Notes: generated by a model not told the origin, from the letters alone. 64,000 nucleotides of DNA from Pseudomonas sp. MIACH (GCF_001269925.1 NZ_LHVO01000029.1:1-64000), one strand, 5' to 3'; positions 9,002 to 18,265 are shown, numbered from the stretch's first letter. Numbers and translations: made by a program.

Positions 9002-10129
9002 ATGCCGATTTGCGCCATCGAGTCGATCGAGACCATTATCGTCGACCTTCCCACCCTTCGCCCGCACAAGCTGGCGATGCACACCATGCAGAACCAGACC
9101 CTGGTGATCATCCGCGTGCGCTGCGCAGACGGCATCGAAGGCATCGGTGAGTCCACCACCATCGGCGGCCTGAGCTACGGTAACGAGAGTCCCGACAGCA
9201 TCAAGGTCAACATTGACCGTCACTTCGCACCACTGCTGATCGGCCAGGACGCCAGCAATATCAACGCGGCCATGTTGCGCCTGGAGCGCAGCATTCGCGG
9301 CAACACCTTTGCCAAATCCGGTATCGAAAGCGCCTTGCTCGACGCCCTCGGCAAGCGCCTGAACCTGCCCGTCAGCGAACTGCTCGGTGGGCGTGTGCGC
9401 GATGCGCTGCCGGTGGCCTGGACCCTCGCCAGCGGCAATACCGCCCAGGACATTGCCGAGGCCGAAAAGATGCTCGACCTGCGCCGGCACCGCATCTTCA
9501 AATTGAAGATCGGTGCCGGTGAAGTCGGCCATGACCTGGCCCATGTCATCGCGATCAAAAAGGCCTTGGGCGAGCGTGCCAGCGTGCGCGTCGACGTCAA
9601 CCAGGCCTGGGACGAAGCCGTGGCCCTGCGTGCGTGCAAGGTGCTCGGCGACAATGGCGTCGACCTGATCGAACAGCCGATCTCGCGCAATAACCGTGGC
9701 GGCATGGCCCGGCTCAACCTGTCGAGCCCGGTGCCGATCATGGCCGACGAATCCATCGAGTGTGTGGAAGATGCCTTCAACCTGGCCCGTGAAGGCGCGG
9801 CCTCGGTGTTCGCCCTGAAGATCGCCAAGAACGGCGGCCCCCGCGCGGTATTGCGCACCGCCGCGATTGCCGAAGCCGCCGGTATCGGCCTGTACGGCGG
9901 CACCATGCTTGAAGGCGGGATCGGCACCCTCGCGTCGGCGCATGCCTTCCTCACGCTGAACACGTTGGCGTGGGGCACCGAGTTGTTCGGCCCGTTGCTG
10001 CTGACCGAAGACATCCTCACCGAGCCGCCGCTGTACCGCGACTTCCAGCTGCATGTCTCCCACTTACCGGGCCTGGGCCTGGCCATCGATGAAGAGCGCC
10101 TGGCGTTCTTCCGTCGTGACAAACACTAA
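9002..10129 (+). CDS. catB: Muconate cycloisomerase
   Basis: This 375-residue member of the enolase superfamily converts cis,cis-muconate to muconolactone. The lysine pair is in FKLKIGAGE. The metal ligands lie in RVDVNQAWDE, LIEQPISR and MADES, and the second catalytic lysine is in ALKIAKNGGP. PHKLAMHTMQNQTLV near residue 20 is typical of CatB as opposed to chloromuconate enzymes. The start MPICAIESIE has only a weak ribosome-binding site. It is the first gene of catBCA, with catC 11 bp downstream. Confidence 0.95.
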   Translation: MPICAIESIETIIVDLPTLRPHKLAMHTMQNQTLVIIRVRCADGIEGIGESTTIGGLSYGNESPDSIKVNIDRHFAPLLIGQDASNINAAMLRLERSIRGNTFAKSGIESALLDALGKRLNLPVSELLGGRVRDALPVAWTLASGNTAQDIAEAEKMLDLRRHRIFKLKIGAGEVGHDLAHVIAIKKALGERASVRVDVNQAWDEAVALRACKVLGDNGVDLIEQPISRNNRGGMARLNLSSPVPIMADESIECVEDAFNLAREGAASVFALKIAKNGGPRAVLRTAAIAEAAGIGLYGGTMLEGGIGTLASAHAFLTLNTLAWGTELFGPLLLTEDILTEPPLYRDFQLHVSHLPGLGLAIDEERLAFFRRDKH

Positions 10130-10140
10130 GAGGCACCGCC

Positions 10141-10431
10141 ATGTTGTTCCACGTAAAAATGACCGTGAACCTGCCCGTCGACATGAACCCGGAACGCGCC
10201 GCCCACCTCAAGGCCGACGAAAAAGCCCTGGCTCGACGTTTACAAGAGCAAGGAAAGTGGCGCCACTTGTGGCGCATCGCCGGGCTCTACGCCAACTACA
10301 GCGTGTTCGATGTCGACAGTGTGCAAGAGCTGCATGACCTGCTGATGCAACTGCCGCTTTATCCCTACATGGCCATCGAAGTGAACGCCTTGTGCCGGCA
10401 CCCTTCGTCGATCCATGAGGACGACCGCTAG
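10141..10431 (+). CDS. catC: Muconolactone delta-isomerase
   Basis: This 96-residue protein isomerises muconolactone to beta-ketoadipate enol-lactone. It is a small ferredoxin-like-fold enzyme that assembles as a decamer. The start MLFHVKMTVNLPVDM and the body WRHLWRIAGLYANYSVFDV match the family, and the length is exactly typical. GAGG lies upstream of the ATG. It sits between catB and catA, the usual Pseudomonas order B-C-A. Confidence 0.96.
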   Translation: MLFHVKMTVNLPVDMNPERAAHLKADEKALARRLQEQGKWRHLWRIAGLYANYSVFDVDSVQELHDLLMQLPLYPYMAIEVNALCRHPSSIHEDDR

Positions 10432-10472
10432 GCCGGTCTTCACCCTAATAACTACAAGATGAGGAATGCACC

Positions 10473-11402
10473 ATGTCCATCCGACTGTCCCAGACTGCCC
10501 ATGCCCAACAGTTTCTCGAAGAAGCCAGCGGCAACCTCACTGACGGCGGTAACCCGCGCACCAAGGCGCTGATTTACCGGATCCTGCGCGATACGGTAAA
10601 CATCATCGAAGACCTGGAAGTGACCCCGGAAGAGTTCTGGAAGGCGGTCAACTACCTCAATGAATTGGGCAAGAATCAGGAGGCCGGACTGCTCGCCGCC
10701 GGGCTCGGCCTGGAGCATTACCTGGATATGCTGATGGACGCCGCCGACGAGGAAGCCGGCAAATCCGGTGGTACCCCGCGCACCATCGAAGGCCCGCTGT
10801 ATGTGGCCGGCGCGCCGCTGTCGAAGTACGAGGCACGGCTGGACGATGGCAAGGACGAGGCGGTGCCGCTGTTTATGCGCGGGCAAGTGCGCGACACCGA
10901 GGGCAAGCCGTTGGCCGGGGCGATTGTCGATGTGTGGCAGGCCAATACCGGTGGCACCTATTCGTGGTTCGACCCGACGCAATCCGAATTCAACCTGCGC
11001 CGCCGCATCGAGACCGACGCCCAGGGCAACTACCGCTTTCGCAGCATCGTGCCGTCGGGCTACGGCTGCCCGCCGACCGGGCCGACCCAGCAGTTGCTCG
11101 ATCAACTGGGGCGCCACGGACAGCGGCCGGCGCATATCCACTTCTTCATCTCGGCGCCGGGGTATCGGCACCTGACCACGCAGATCAACCTGTCGGATGA
11201 CCCGTACCTGCATGATGATTTTGCCTACGCAACGCGGGACGAATTGATTGCCGAGATTCGCTTCAGCGAAGATCCGCAACTGGCGCGGGAGTTTGGCGTG
11301 GAAGGGCGGTTTGCGCAGATTGATTTTGACTTTGAGTTGCAAACCGCCGCAGCGCCGGTAGAGCAAAAACGCATGCAGCGGGTTCGCGCCCTCGAAGACT
11401 AA
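10473..11402 (+). CDS. catA: Catechol 1,2-dioxygenase
   Basis: This 309-residue intradiol ring-cleavage enzyme converts catechol and O2 to cis,cis-muconate with ferric iron. The ligand region is visible as NYRFRSIVPSGYG (tyrosine ligands) and RPAHIHFFISAPGY (two histidine ligands). The N-terminal helical dimerisation domain covers about 1-100. A good AGATGAGG sequence lies before the ATG. It is the last gene of catBCA and is followed by a GTGGGAGGG-type hairpin. Confidence 0.96.
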   Translation: MSIRLSQTAHAQQFLEEASGNLTDGGNPRTKALIYRILRDTVNIIEDLEVTPEEFWKAVNYLNELGKNQEAGLLAAGLGLEHYLDMLMDAADEEAGKSGGTPRTIEGPLYVAGAPLSKYEARLDDGKDEAVPLFMRGQVRDTEGKPLAGAIVDVWQANTGGTYSWFDPTQSEFNLRRRIETDAQGNYRFRSIVPSGYGCPPTGPTQQLLDQLGRHGQRPAHIHFFISAPGYRHLTTQINLSDDPYLHDDFAYATRDELIAEIRFSEDPQLAREFGVEGRFAQIDFDFELQTAAAPVEQKRMQRVRALED

Positions 11403-11413
11403 ATGCGGTCAAC

Positions 11414-11460
11414 AATGTGGGAGGGGGCAAGTCGAGTCGTCGCACCGCCCCTCCCACATT
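11414..11460. repeat. GTGGGAGGG repeat hairpin after catA
   Basis: AATGTGGGAGGGG and the inverted CCCCTCCCACATT flank a diverged centre. Copies follow other stop codons in this window at 39995, 52549, 57107 and 60051. This one lacks a T-run, so it is better viewed as a REP-type repeat than a classical terminator. Confidence 0.75.
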
Positions 11461-11479
11461 TGATCGGTGTCGTGGCTGA

Positions 11480-11953
11480 CTATTTGCGAACGACCAGATC
11501 AAGCACCTCATCCCGATCCTTGATCTTCTGCAACACAATCTCCGAGCGGATATCCATCACCCCCGCCGTGCGGTTCAGGTGGTTCACGATAAAGTCCGAA
11601 AAGTGCTTGAGGTTGCGCGCCTGCACGCGCAGCACATAGTTGCTGGCGCCGGTGATCACGTACGCGCTGGCCACCTCCGGCCAGCCTTGCACCTTCTTGA
11701 TAAACGTCTCATGCCAATCCTCCACATCCTGGCGCAATGACAGGTGGACGATGGCCTCCAGCTCGATCCCCAATTGTTCGGCATTCAGCACTGCGCGGTA
11801 GCCGCTGATGATTCCTTCACTCTCCAGCAGACGCAAACGGCGCAGGCAGGCGGAGGGCGACAGTGCGACTTTTTCCGCCAGTTCCTGGTTGCTGATACGG
11901 CCATCCTGTTGCAGGAAATGCAGGAGGCGCAGGTCGGTGGCGTCAAGAATCAT
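11480..11953 (-). CDS. kynR: Lrp/AsnC-family kynurenine regulator
   Basis: This 157-residue regulator has an N-terminal helix-turn-helix (LDATDLRLLHFLQQDGRISN, then ELAEKVALSPSACLRRLRLL) and a C-terminal ligand-binding RAM domain. It is divergent from kynU. In P. aeruginosa the Lrp-type KynR next to kynU activates the kyn genes in response to kynurenine. The same arrangement here supports the name. It probably also controls the distant kynBA operon. Confidence 0.88.
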   Translation of the reverse strand: MILDATDLRLLHFLQQDGRISNQELAEKVALSPSACLRRLRLLESEGIISGYRAVLNAEQLGIELEAIVHLSLRQDVEDWHETFIKKVQGWPEVASAYVITGASNYVLRVQARNLKHFSDFIVNHLNRTAGVMDIRSEIVLQKIKDRDEVLDLVVRK

Positions 11954-12097
11954 GGTTTGAATAAATCCGCGTGTTTAGGGGTTAAATTCGAATTTCCTAC
12001 TGCTTAATTAGCCTGTTGCCCACCACTTTGCACGAAAATTCTCTAAATCTTCGTTCATTATTTGCTGCATCTCCACTTACAAAAACCAGGACCGCCC
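11954..12097. promoter_or_regulatory. kynR/kynU divergent control region with palindrome
   Basis: The 144-bp region is AT-rich for this genome. It contains the perfect 12-bp palindrome AAATTCGAATTT at 11984-11995 and GAAAATTC at 12034-12041. The second motif recurs upstream of kynB. Lrp-type regulators bind such AT-rich imperfect palindromes, so these are the best candidates for KynR sites. Confidence 0.5.
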
Positions 12098-13348
12098 ATG
12101 ACCTCTCGCAGCCACTGCCAAGCCCTCGACACCCAGGACCCGCTGGCGCCCCTGCGTCACCAGTTCGCCTTGCCGCAGGACGTTATCTACCTGGACGGCA
12201 ACTCCCTCGGTGCGCGTCCGGTGGCGGCGCTGGAGCGCGCGCAGGCGGTCATCGCGCAAGAGTGGGGCAATGGCTTGATCCGCAGTTGGAACAGTGCCGG
12301 CTGGGCCGACTTGTCCCAGCGCCTGGGCAACCGCCTGGCGCCGCTGATCGGTGCGCGCGACGGTGAGGTGGTGATCACCGATACCACTTCGATCAACCTG
12401 TTCAAGGTGCTCAGCGCCGCCTTGAGCGTGCAGCGCCAACGTGAACCTGCGCGCAAGGTGATCGTCAGCGAAGCGAGCAACTTCCCCACCGATTTGTACA
12501 TCGCCCAGGGCCTCGCCGAGTTGCTGCAACAGGGCTATTCCCTGCGCCTGGTCAACCGCCCGGATGAACTGCCCGAGGCCATCGACGCGGACGTGGCGGT
12601 GGTGATGCTCACCCACGTCAACTACAAGACCGGCTACATGTACGACATGCAGGCGCTCACCGCCTTGAGCCACGAATGCGGCGCGCTGAGCATCTGGGAC
12701 CTGGCGCACTCGGCCGGCGCGGTGCCGATCGACCTGCACGGCGCCGGTGCCGATTATGCGATTGGCTGCACCTACAAATACCTCAATGGCGGCCCGGGCT
12801 CCCAGGCATTTGTGTGGGTCAGCCCGACCCTGGTGGACCTGGTGCATCAGCCGCTGTCGGGCTGGTTCGGGCATACCCGGCAGTTCGCGATGGAATCCAG
12901 CTACGCGCCGAGCGCCGGCATCGCCCGCTACCTGTGCGGCACCCAGCCGATCACGTCGCTGGCGATGGTGGAATGCGGCCTGGAGATTTTCGAACAGACC
13001 GACATGGCCAGCCTGCGCAGCAAGTCCCTGGCATTGACCGACCTGTTTATCGAGCGGGTCGAAAGCCGCTGCGCCGCCCATAACCTCGTGTTGATCACGC
13101 CGCGTGAACACGCCCGGCGTGGCAGCCATGTGAGTTTCGAACACCCTGAGGGATATGCGGTGATCCAGGCCCTGATCGCACGTGGCGTGATCGGTGATTA
13201 CCGCGAGCCGCGCATCATGCGCTTTGGGTTTACGCCGCTGTACACGAGTTTTACCGAGGTGTGGGATGCGGTGGAAATCCTCGGTGAGATTCTCGATAAC
13301 AACACCTGGGACCAACCGCAATTCAAGGTCCGCCGCAGCGTCACCTGA
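12098..13348 (+). CDS. kynU: Kynureninase
   Basis: This 416-residue PLP enzyme cleaves kynurenine to anthranilate and alanine, linking the kyn and ant/cat routes. The PLP-binding lysine lies in [17 protein letters not shown] near residue 227. [11 protein letters not shown] near residue 30 and [14 protein letters not shown] near 205 are also conserved. ATG 12098 has CAGGA upstream. It is followed after 43 bp by an amino-acid permease on the same strand, probably in one operon. Confidence 0.96.
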   Translation: MTSRSHCQALDTQDPLAPLRHQFALPQDVIYLDGNSLGARPVAALERAQAVIAQEWGNGLIRSWNSAGWADLSQRLGNRLAPLIGARDGEVVITDTTSINLFKVLSAALSVQRQREPARKVIVSEASNFPTDLYIAQGLAELLQQGYSLRLVNRPDELPEAIDADVAVVMLTHVNYKTGYMYDMQALTALSHECGALSIWDLAHSAGAVPIDLHGAGADYAIGCTYKYLNGGPGSQAFVWVSPTLVDLVHQPLSGWFGHTRQFAMESSYAPSAGIARYLCGTQPITSLAMVECGLEIFEQTDMASLRSKSLALTDLFIERVESRCAAHNLVLITPREHARRGSHVSFEHPEGYAVIQALIARGVIGDYREPRIMRFGFTPLYTSFTEVWDAVEILGEILDNNTWDQPQFKVRRSVT

Positions 13349-13391
13349 ATAAACGCTGGACAACAACCACAATAATAAAGGGGCACACCAC

Positions 13392-14798
13392 GTGACCACG
13401 CCAGACAACGGCTTTGCCGAGATCACCCACCGCGAACTGGGCCTGAGGCGCCAGCTCACTTCCGGCCAGATGAGCATGATCGCCATCGGTGGCGCCATTG
13501 GCACCGGGTTGTTCATGGGCAGCGCCTATGCCATTGGCTATGCCGGGCCCAGCGTGCTGGTGAGCTACGCGATCGGCGCGTTGATCACCTTGTTGCTGAT
13601 GGGCTGCCTGGCCGAGATGACGGTGGCCCACTCCACCTCCGGCTCTTTCGGCGCCTATGCCGAGTTCTACATCAGCCCGCTGGCCGGGTTCCTGGTGCGT
13701 TATGCCTACTGGGCGGCGATTGTGCTGGCGGTGGGCGCCGAAGTCACGGCGGTGGCGATGTACATGAAGTACTGGTTCGCCAACGTGCCGGAATGGGTGT
13801 GGATCGTGTCGTTTTCCAGCGTGCTGATCCTGCTCAATGCCATCAGCGTGAAGACGTTCGGCAACTTCGAGTACTGGTTTTCGACGATCAAGATCAGCGC
13901 CATCTTCGGCTTCATCATCCTGGCGGTGTACGTGGTGTTCGGCTCCGGCAACCCGGACTATGGCGTGCAGAACTACACGGCCCACGACGGCTTTTTCCCT
14001 CATGGGTTGAGCGGCATGTGGATCGCCGTGATCGTGTCGATCTTCAGCTACTTGAGCGTCGAGATGATCGCCGTGGCCGCCGGTGAAGCGGCAGACCCGG
14101 AGCAGGCCGTGAAGAAAGCCTTTCGCGCGACCATCGTGCGGTTGGTGGTGTTTTACCTGCTGACCCTGGCGCTGATGCTCGCCATCGTGCCGTGGAACCA
14201 GGCCGGTCAGACCCAGAGCCCGTTCGTCACGGTGATGCAGACCATCGGCATTCCCGGCGCCACCGGGGTGATGAATTTCGTGATCCTGATCGCGGCGTTG
14301 TCGGCGATGAACAGCCAGCTCTACATCACCACGCGCATGATGTTCAGCCTGTCCCGCGCCGGCTTTGCGCCCAAGTCCATGGGTGCACTGAGCAAGAGCG
14401 GCATTCCGCTGAATGCCTTGCTGTTGTCCAGCTCGGGCATTGCCCTGGCGACGCTGTTGAACGTGCTGTACCCGCAAAGCTCGTTCACCCTGATGATGGC
14501 GATCTCGATGTTTGGCGCGATCTTCACCTGGTTCATGATCTTCCTCACGCACCTGTTTTTCCGGCGCTATCGCAAGCGTCATGGCGGCGCGAAACTGTCG
14601 TTCCAGTTGCGCCTGTTTCCCTACAGCACCTTGCTGGGCCTGGTGCTGATGGGGGCGGTGATGATCACCACGTACTTCACCGAGGCGTTCAAGATGACCC
14701 TGGTGTTTGGCGTGCCGTTCCTGCTGATCCTGTCGGCGGTGTATTACGGGTTTTTCCGCAAGGGCAAGGCCAAGGCGTCGAACAAGGCTCTGGCGTAA
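13392..14798 (+). CDS. Amino-acid permease linked to kynU
   Basis: This 468-residue APC-superfamily transporter of the inner membrane has about 12 membrane segments and starts with GTG after an AAAGGGG sequence. The family signature is SMIAIGGAIGTGLFMGSA near residue 28, with the AGE motif near 230. It is distinct from the AroP-like protein at 2245-3651 and resembles proline/GABA/S-methylmethionine-type permeases. Co-location with kynU suggests tryptophan, kynurenine or a related compound. The 3' end overlaps the convergent LysR gene by 55 bp. Confidence 0.82.
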   Translation: MTTPDNGFAEITHRELGLRRQLTSGQMSMIAIGGAIGTGLFMGSAYAIGYAGPSVLVSYAIGALITLLLMGCLAEMTVAHSTSGSFGAYAEFYISPLAGFLVRYAYWAAIVLAVGAEVTAVAMYMKYWFANVPEWVWIVSFSSVLILLNAISVKTFGNFEYWFSTIKISAIFGFIILAVYVVFGSGNPDYGVQNYTAHDGFFPHGLSGMWIAVIVSIFSYLSVEMIAVAAGEAADPEQAVKKAFRATIVRLVVFYLLTLALMLAIVPWNQAGQTQSPFVTVMQTIGIPGATGVMNFVILIAALSAMNSQLYITTRMMFSLSRAGFAPKSMGALSKSGIPLNALLLSSSGIALATLLNVLYPQSSFTLMMAISMFGAIFTWFMIFLTHLFFRRYRKRHGGAKLSFQLRLFPYSTLLGLVLMGAVMITTYFTEAFKMTLVFGVPFLLILSAVYYGFFRKGKAKASNKALA

Positions 14799-15640
14799 CC
14801 CGGCAAGTGTTCGAACGAGCGCGCGCATAGCAGCAGCGTTCGGCGAGCCCAGGCTTCCTGCAACGGTTGGGCGGTGAAGGGGGCTGGCGATTGCCAGCGC
14901 GCCAACGCCGCCTGGGGCACGATGCCCAGGCCGGCGCCGCGGGCGACCATGCGCATCAGCCCATCAAAACCCTCGGCGCGGATGCGCGTCTGCACACGAA
15001 AGCCTGCGTGCAGCGCCTGTTCTTCCAGGTACACCGAGAGTGCGCTGGCGGTGCCTAAGCCCACGAAATCATAGTGCAGGCTGTCGACAAAACTCACCTT
15101 GCCCCCTGCCAGTGGATGGTCGCGCGGCATGATCAGCACCAATGGGTCGTCGCGAAACGGCACGGTCTGCAAACCGTGGGTGTCCACGGCGTCGGAGATG
15201 ATCCCCAGCTCCGCCGTGCCCTGGCGCAAGGCCTGGGTGATGCGCAGGCTGGGCAATTCCTGCAGGTCGATATCGAGGTTGGGGTGTTCGCGCAGAAAGT
15301 CCGCGAGCAGTTCCGGCAGGTATTCGCTGAGTGCGGTGGTGTTGCACAGCAGGCGCACCTGGCCTTTGACGCCGTTGGCGTATTCCGCGAGGTCCTGTTG
15401 CAGGTGATCGGCTTGTTGCAACAATAGGCGAGCGTGACGGGCCAAGGCCTTTCCCGCCGGTGTGGGGGTGACGCCTCGACGCCCACGGTCGAGAAACTCG
15501 ATGCCCAGCGACGCCTCCATCGCCCGGATGCGCGCGCTGGCGGCCGCCAGGGATAAATGACTGCGGGCCGCGCCGGCGGTGATATTGCCGGTGTCGAGGA
15601 TGTGCAGGTAGAGGCGCAGGTCGATCAGGTCAAAGTGCAT
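14744..15640 (-). CDS. LysR-family regulator
   Basis: This is a 298-residue regulator. The N-terminal helix-turn-helix is DLRLYLHILDTGNITAGAAR, then SHLSLAAASARIRAMEASLG. The effector domain continues to MVARGAGLGIVPQAAL. It is divergent from a TauE/SafE permease gene, the likely target, with a LysR-type dyad between them. The last 55 bp overlap the convergent permease gene, so the two reading frames share DNA. The effector is unknown. Confidence 0.85.
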   Translation of the reverse strand: MHFDLIDLRLYLHILDTGNITAGAARSHLSLAAASARIRAMEASLGIEFLDRGRRGVTPTPAGKALARHARLLLQQADHLQQDLAEYANGVKGQVRLLCNTTALSEYLPELLADFLREHPNLDIDLQELPSLRITQALRQGTAELGIISDAVDTHGLQTVPFRDDPLVLIMPRDHPLAGGKVSFVDSLHYDFVGLGTASALSVYLEEQALHAGFRVQTRIRAEGFDGLMRMVARGAGLGIVPQAALARWQSPAPFTAQPLQEAWARRTLLLCARSFEHLPGYARALFDALALPLRKNP

Positions 15641-15683
15641 GGCTGGTGCTCGGGGTGTCTGGACTTGTTCTCGGTGATGTCCT

Positions 15684-15708
15684 CAGCCTCATGCAAAACA
15701 AGAGGCTG
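15684..15708. promoter_or_regulatory. LysR-type dyad upstream of the TauE/SafE gene
   Basis: CAGCCTC (15684-15690) and GAGGCTG (15702-15708) form a perfect 7-bp inverted repeat with an 11-base spacer. It lies 43 bp before the lysR start and 52 bp before the permease start, the usual place for a LysR box in a divergent pair. Confidence 0.5.
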
Positions 15709-15760
15709 CCTCAGTATATGGCGAATTTCCGAGCGCATCGAAAAGTCGCACACTCGGCCC

Positions 15761-16525
15761 ATGAATACCTTCCTCGCGTTTTACCAAAACCTCGGCCTGG
15801 CCCTTACCTTGCTGGTGATTGGCACCTTCCTGCTCGCCGGCACCGTCAAGGGCATCATCGGCCTGGGCCTGCCCACCATCGCCATGGGCATGCTCGGTCT
15901 GGCTATGCTGCCGGCGCAGGCTGCGGCGTTGTTGATCATCCCCTCGACCGTTACCAACCTGTGGCAATTGGCATTCGGCGGCCATCTGAGTGTGTTGCTG
16001 CGGCGGCTGTGGCCGATGTTGCTGCTGATTTTCCTCGGTACCGGGCTGGGCACCGTGTGGCTGGGGATGGACGGCGGCCAATGGGTGGTGCGCGCGTTGG
16101 GCGCGGCGTTGCTGGTGTATGCCCTGAGCGGACTGTTCCTGCCCACGTTCGAGGTCAAGGCCCAAACCGAGCGCTGGCTGGGCCCGGTGTGTGGGCTGGT
16201 CACCGGTATCATTACTTCGGCCACCGGTGTGTTTGTGATTCCTGCCGTGCCGTACCTGCAGGCGTTGGGACTGAACCGCGATCAACTGGTGCAGGCGCTG
16301 GGGCTGTCGTTTACGGTCTCGACCCTGGCGCTGGCCGCCGGTCTGGCCTGGCGCGGTACCTTGGGCGGCGGCGGAATCAGTGCGTCGTTACTGGCGCTGG
16401 TACCGGCGCTGCTGGGCATGTGGCTGGGCCAGGTGGTGCGCCAGCGCATCAGTGCGCTGTTGTTCAAGCGCGTATTTTTTATCGGCATGGCTCTGTTGGG
16501 CGGGCATCTGCTGATCAGTGGTTAA
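15761..16525 (+). CDS. TauE/SafE-family membrane permease
   Basis: This 254-residue protein has 7-8 hydrophobic segments and belongs to the TauE/SafE (former DUF81) family, often annotated as exporters of sulfite or sulfonate-derived anions. The repeated GTVKGIIGLGLP (residues 28-39) and GLVTGIITSATGVFVIPAVP (about 146-165) show the internal duplication of the family. The frame is open upstream, but ATG 15761 begins the first membrane helix as expected. It is divergent from the LysR gene. Substrate unknown. Confidence 0.85.
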   Translation: MNTFLAFYQNLGLALTLLVIGTFLLAGTVKGIIGLGLPTIAMGMLGLAMLPAQAAALLIIPSTVTNLWQLAFGGHLSVLLRRLWPMLLLIFLGTGLGTVWLGMDGGQWVVRALGAALLVYALSGLFLPTFEVKAQTERWLGPVCGLVTGIITSATGVFVIPAVPYLQALGLNRDQLVQALGLSFTVSTLALAAGLAWRGTLGGGGISASLLALVPALLGMWLGQVVRQRISALLFKRVFFIGMALLGGHLLISG

Positions 16526-16644
16526 CAATCGTTTAAGTATTCGTGCATTTAAGTCAAAGGTATTTTGCCCACAGGCTGCTTATTCCCAAGGGCTGAGGTC
16601 GATAGTCTGCGTCCAGACATTTTCAACCTTCTGGATGCCTTCCC

Positions 16645-17235
16645 ATGAAAAAAGTACTCCTGCTCAACGGCGGCAAAAAGTTCGCCCACTCCGATGGCCG
16701 CTACAACACCACCCTGCATGACACTGCCTTGGCCGTGTTGGACCGAGGCGGCATTGACGTCAAAGTCACCCATATCGATGAAGGCTATGACGTGGCCGAA
16801 GAGGTCGCCAAATTCCTCTGGGCCGACGTGATCATCTACCAGATGCCAGGCTGGTGGATGGGCGCGCCATGGATCGTCAAGAAGTACATCGACGAAGTCT
16901 TCACCGAAGGCCACGGCAGCCTGTACGCCAGCGATGGCCGCACCCGTTCCGACGCCTCGCAGAAATACGGCAGCGGCGGCCTGGTCCACGGCAAGCAATA
17001 CATGCTGTCGCTGACCTGGAATGCCCCGCAGCAAGCCTTCGACGACCCCACTGACTTCTTCGAAGCCAAGGGCGTGGACGCGGTGTACTTCCCGTTCCAC
17101 AAAGCCAATGAGTTCCTCGGCATGACCAGCCTGCCGACCTTCCTCTGTGTGGACGTGATGAAACGCCCGGCCATCGAAGCCGATGTGGCGCGCTACGAGC
17201 AGCATCTGGCGCAGGTGTTCAACCTCTCGGTGTAA
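16645..17235 (+). CDS. mdaB: NAD(P)H quinone oxidoreductase, MdaB type
   Basis: This 196-residue flavodoxin-like FAD enzyme resembles E. coli MdaB, which reduces quinones by two electrons and protects against redox-cycling compounds. Family motifs are LLNGGKKFAHSDGRYN at the N-terminus, QMPGWWMGAPWIVKKYIDEV near residues 70-90, and the conserved KYGSGGLVHGKQYMLSLTWN. A LysR regulator follows 30 bp downstream on the same strand and may control it. Confidence 0.9.
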   Translation: MKKVLLLNGGKKFAHSDGRYNTTLHDTALAVLDRGGIDVKVTHIDEGYDVAEEVAKFLWADVIIYQMPGWWMGAPWIVKKYIDEVFTEGHGSLYASDGRTRSDASQKYGSGGLVHGKQYMLSLTWNAPQQAFDDPTDFFEAKGVDAVYFPFHKANEFLGMTSLPTFLCVDVMKRPAIEADVARYEQHLAQVFNLSV

Positions 17236-17265
17236 GCTGCTGCACACCGATAACGAGGACCGCCC

Positions 17266-18162
17266 GTGAAAGCCCGATCCGATGAGCTACAGATCTTCGT
17301 CAGCGTGATTGAGTGCGGCTCGATTTCCGCGGCGGCGGAGCAGGTTGGGCAGACGCCGTCGGCGGTCAGTCGCACCTTGTCGCGCCTGGAGGCCAAGCTC
17401 GACACTACGCTGATCAACCGCACCACGCGGCGCATGGACCTGACCGAAGAGGGCAAGTACTTCTTCGAGCAGGCCAAGTTGATCCTGGCGCAGATGGACG
17501 AGCTGGAAGAGCGCCTGTCGTCACGCCAGAAAAAACCCGCCGGGCGCCTGCGCATCAATGCGGCGGTGCCGTTCATGTTGCATGGGATCGTGCCGTACAT
17601 TGCCGAATTCCGTCGTTTGTACCCGGAGATTCAGCTGGAGTTGAACAGCGATGACCTGATCATCGACTTGCTGGAACAGAGCACCGATATCGCCATTCGC
17701 ATCGGCGCCCTGGCCGACTCCACCCTGCATGCGCGGTCCCTCGGCTGCACCCCGCTGCATATCCTCGCCAGCCCCGACTACCTCAAGCAGTACGGTACGC
17801 CGACGACGGTCGCCGAGTTGGCCGATCACACCCTGCTGGGTTTCACCCAAACCGAAACCCTCAACCACTGGCCGCTGCGCCATGTGGAAGGTGACCGCTG
17901 GCTGATCCAGCCCAGCGTGGCCGCGTCCAGTGGTGAAACCCTGCGCCAGTTGGCGTTGGAAGGGCAGGGGATTTGCTGCCTGTCGAACTTCATGACCGTC
18001 GAAGACATCAATGCCGGGCGCCTGGTGCCGGTGCTGGAGGCGTTCAACAGCGGGTATCGCCAACCGATCCACGCGGTGTTCTACCGCAACTCGCAATTGG
18101 CGCTGCGCATCCAGTGCTTCCTGGACTTTATCCAGGCCAAGCTGGCGCGGTATGCCTGCTGA
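17266..18162 (+). CDS. LysR-family regulator downstream of mdaB
   Basis: This 298-residue protein has the helix-turn-helix FVSVIECGSISAAAEQVGQT followed by PSAVSRTLSRLEAKLDTTL. The subsequent RTTRRMDLTEEGKYF is typical of the group of LysR proteins that repress or sense redox-active compounds next to oxidoreductase genes. GTG start with GAGGA upstream. Same strand as mdaB with a 30-bp gap, so co-transcription is likely. The effector is not known. Confidence 0.87.
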   Translation: MKARSDELQIFVSVIECGSISAAAEQVGQTPSAVSRTLSRLEAKLDTTLINRTTRRMDLTEEGKYFFEQAKLILAQMDELEERLSSRQKKPAGRLRINAAVPFMLHGIVPYIAEFRRLYPEIQLELNSDDLIIDLLEQSTDIAIRIGALADSTLHARSLGCTPLHILASPDYLKQYGTPTTVAELADHTLLGFTQTETLNHWPLRHVEGDRWLIQPSVAASSGETLRQLALEGQGICCLSNFMTVEDINAGRLVPVLEAFNSGYRQPIHAVFYRNSQLALRIQCFLDFIQAKLARYAC

Positions 18163-18265
18163 TTCGTGACTGTCACGCAAGAGTGAATTGGGCGGTGCGG
18201 GCTTATTCATCAGGGATGAGTCCGTAACAATGGACCCATCACTTACCCCGTCAGGAGCACTCTCC

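Noticed and set aside
8888..10063. Upstream continuation of the catR reading frame across catB
   Set aside because: Conserved CatR proteins begin at MELRH (8887); the extension is antisense to catB and has no homology.
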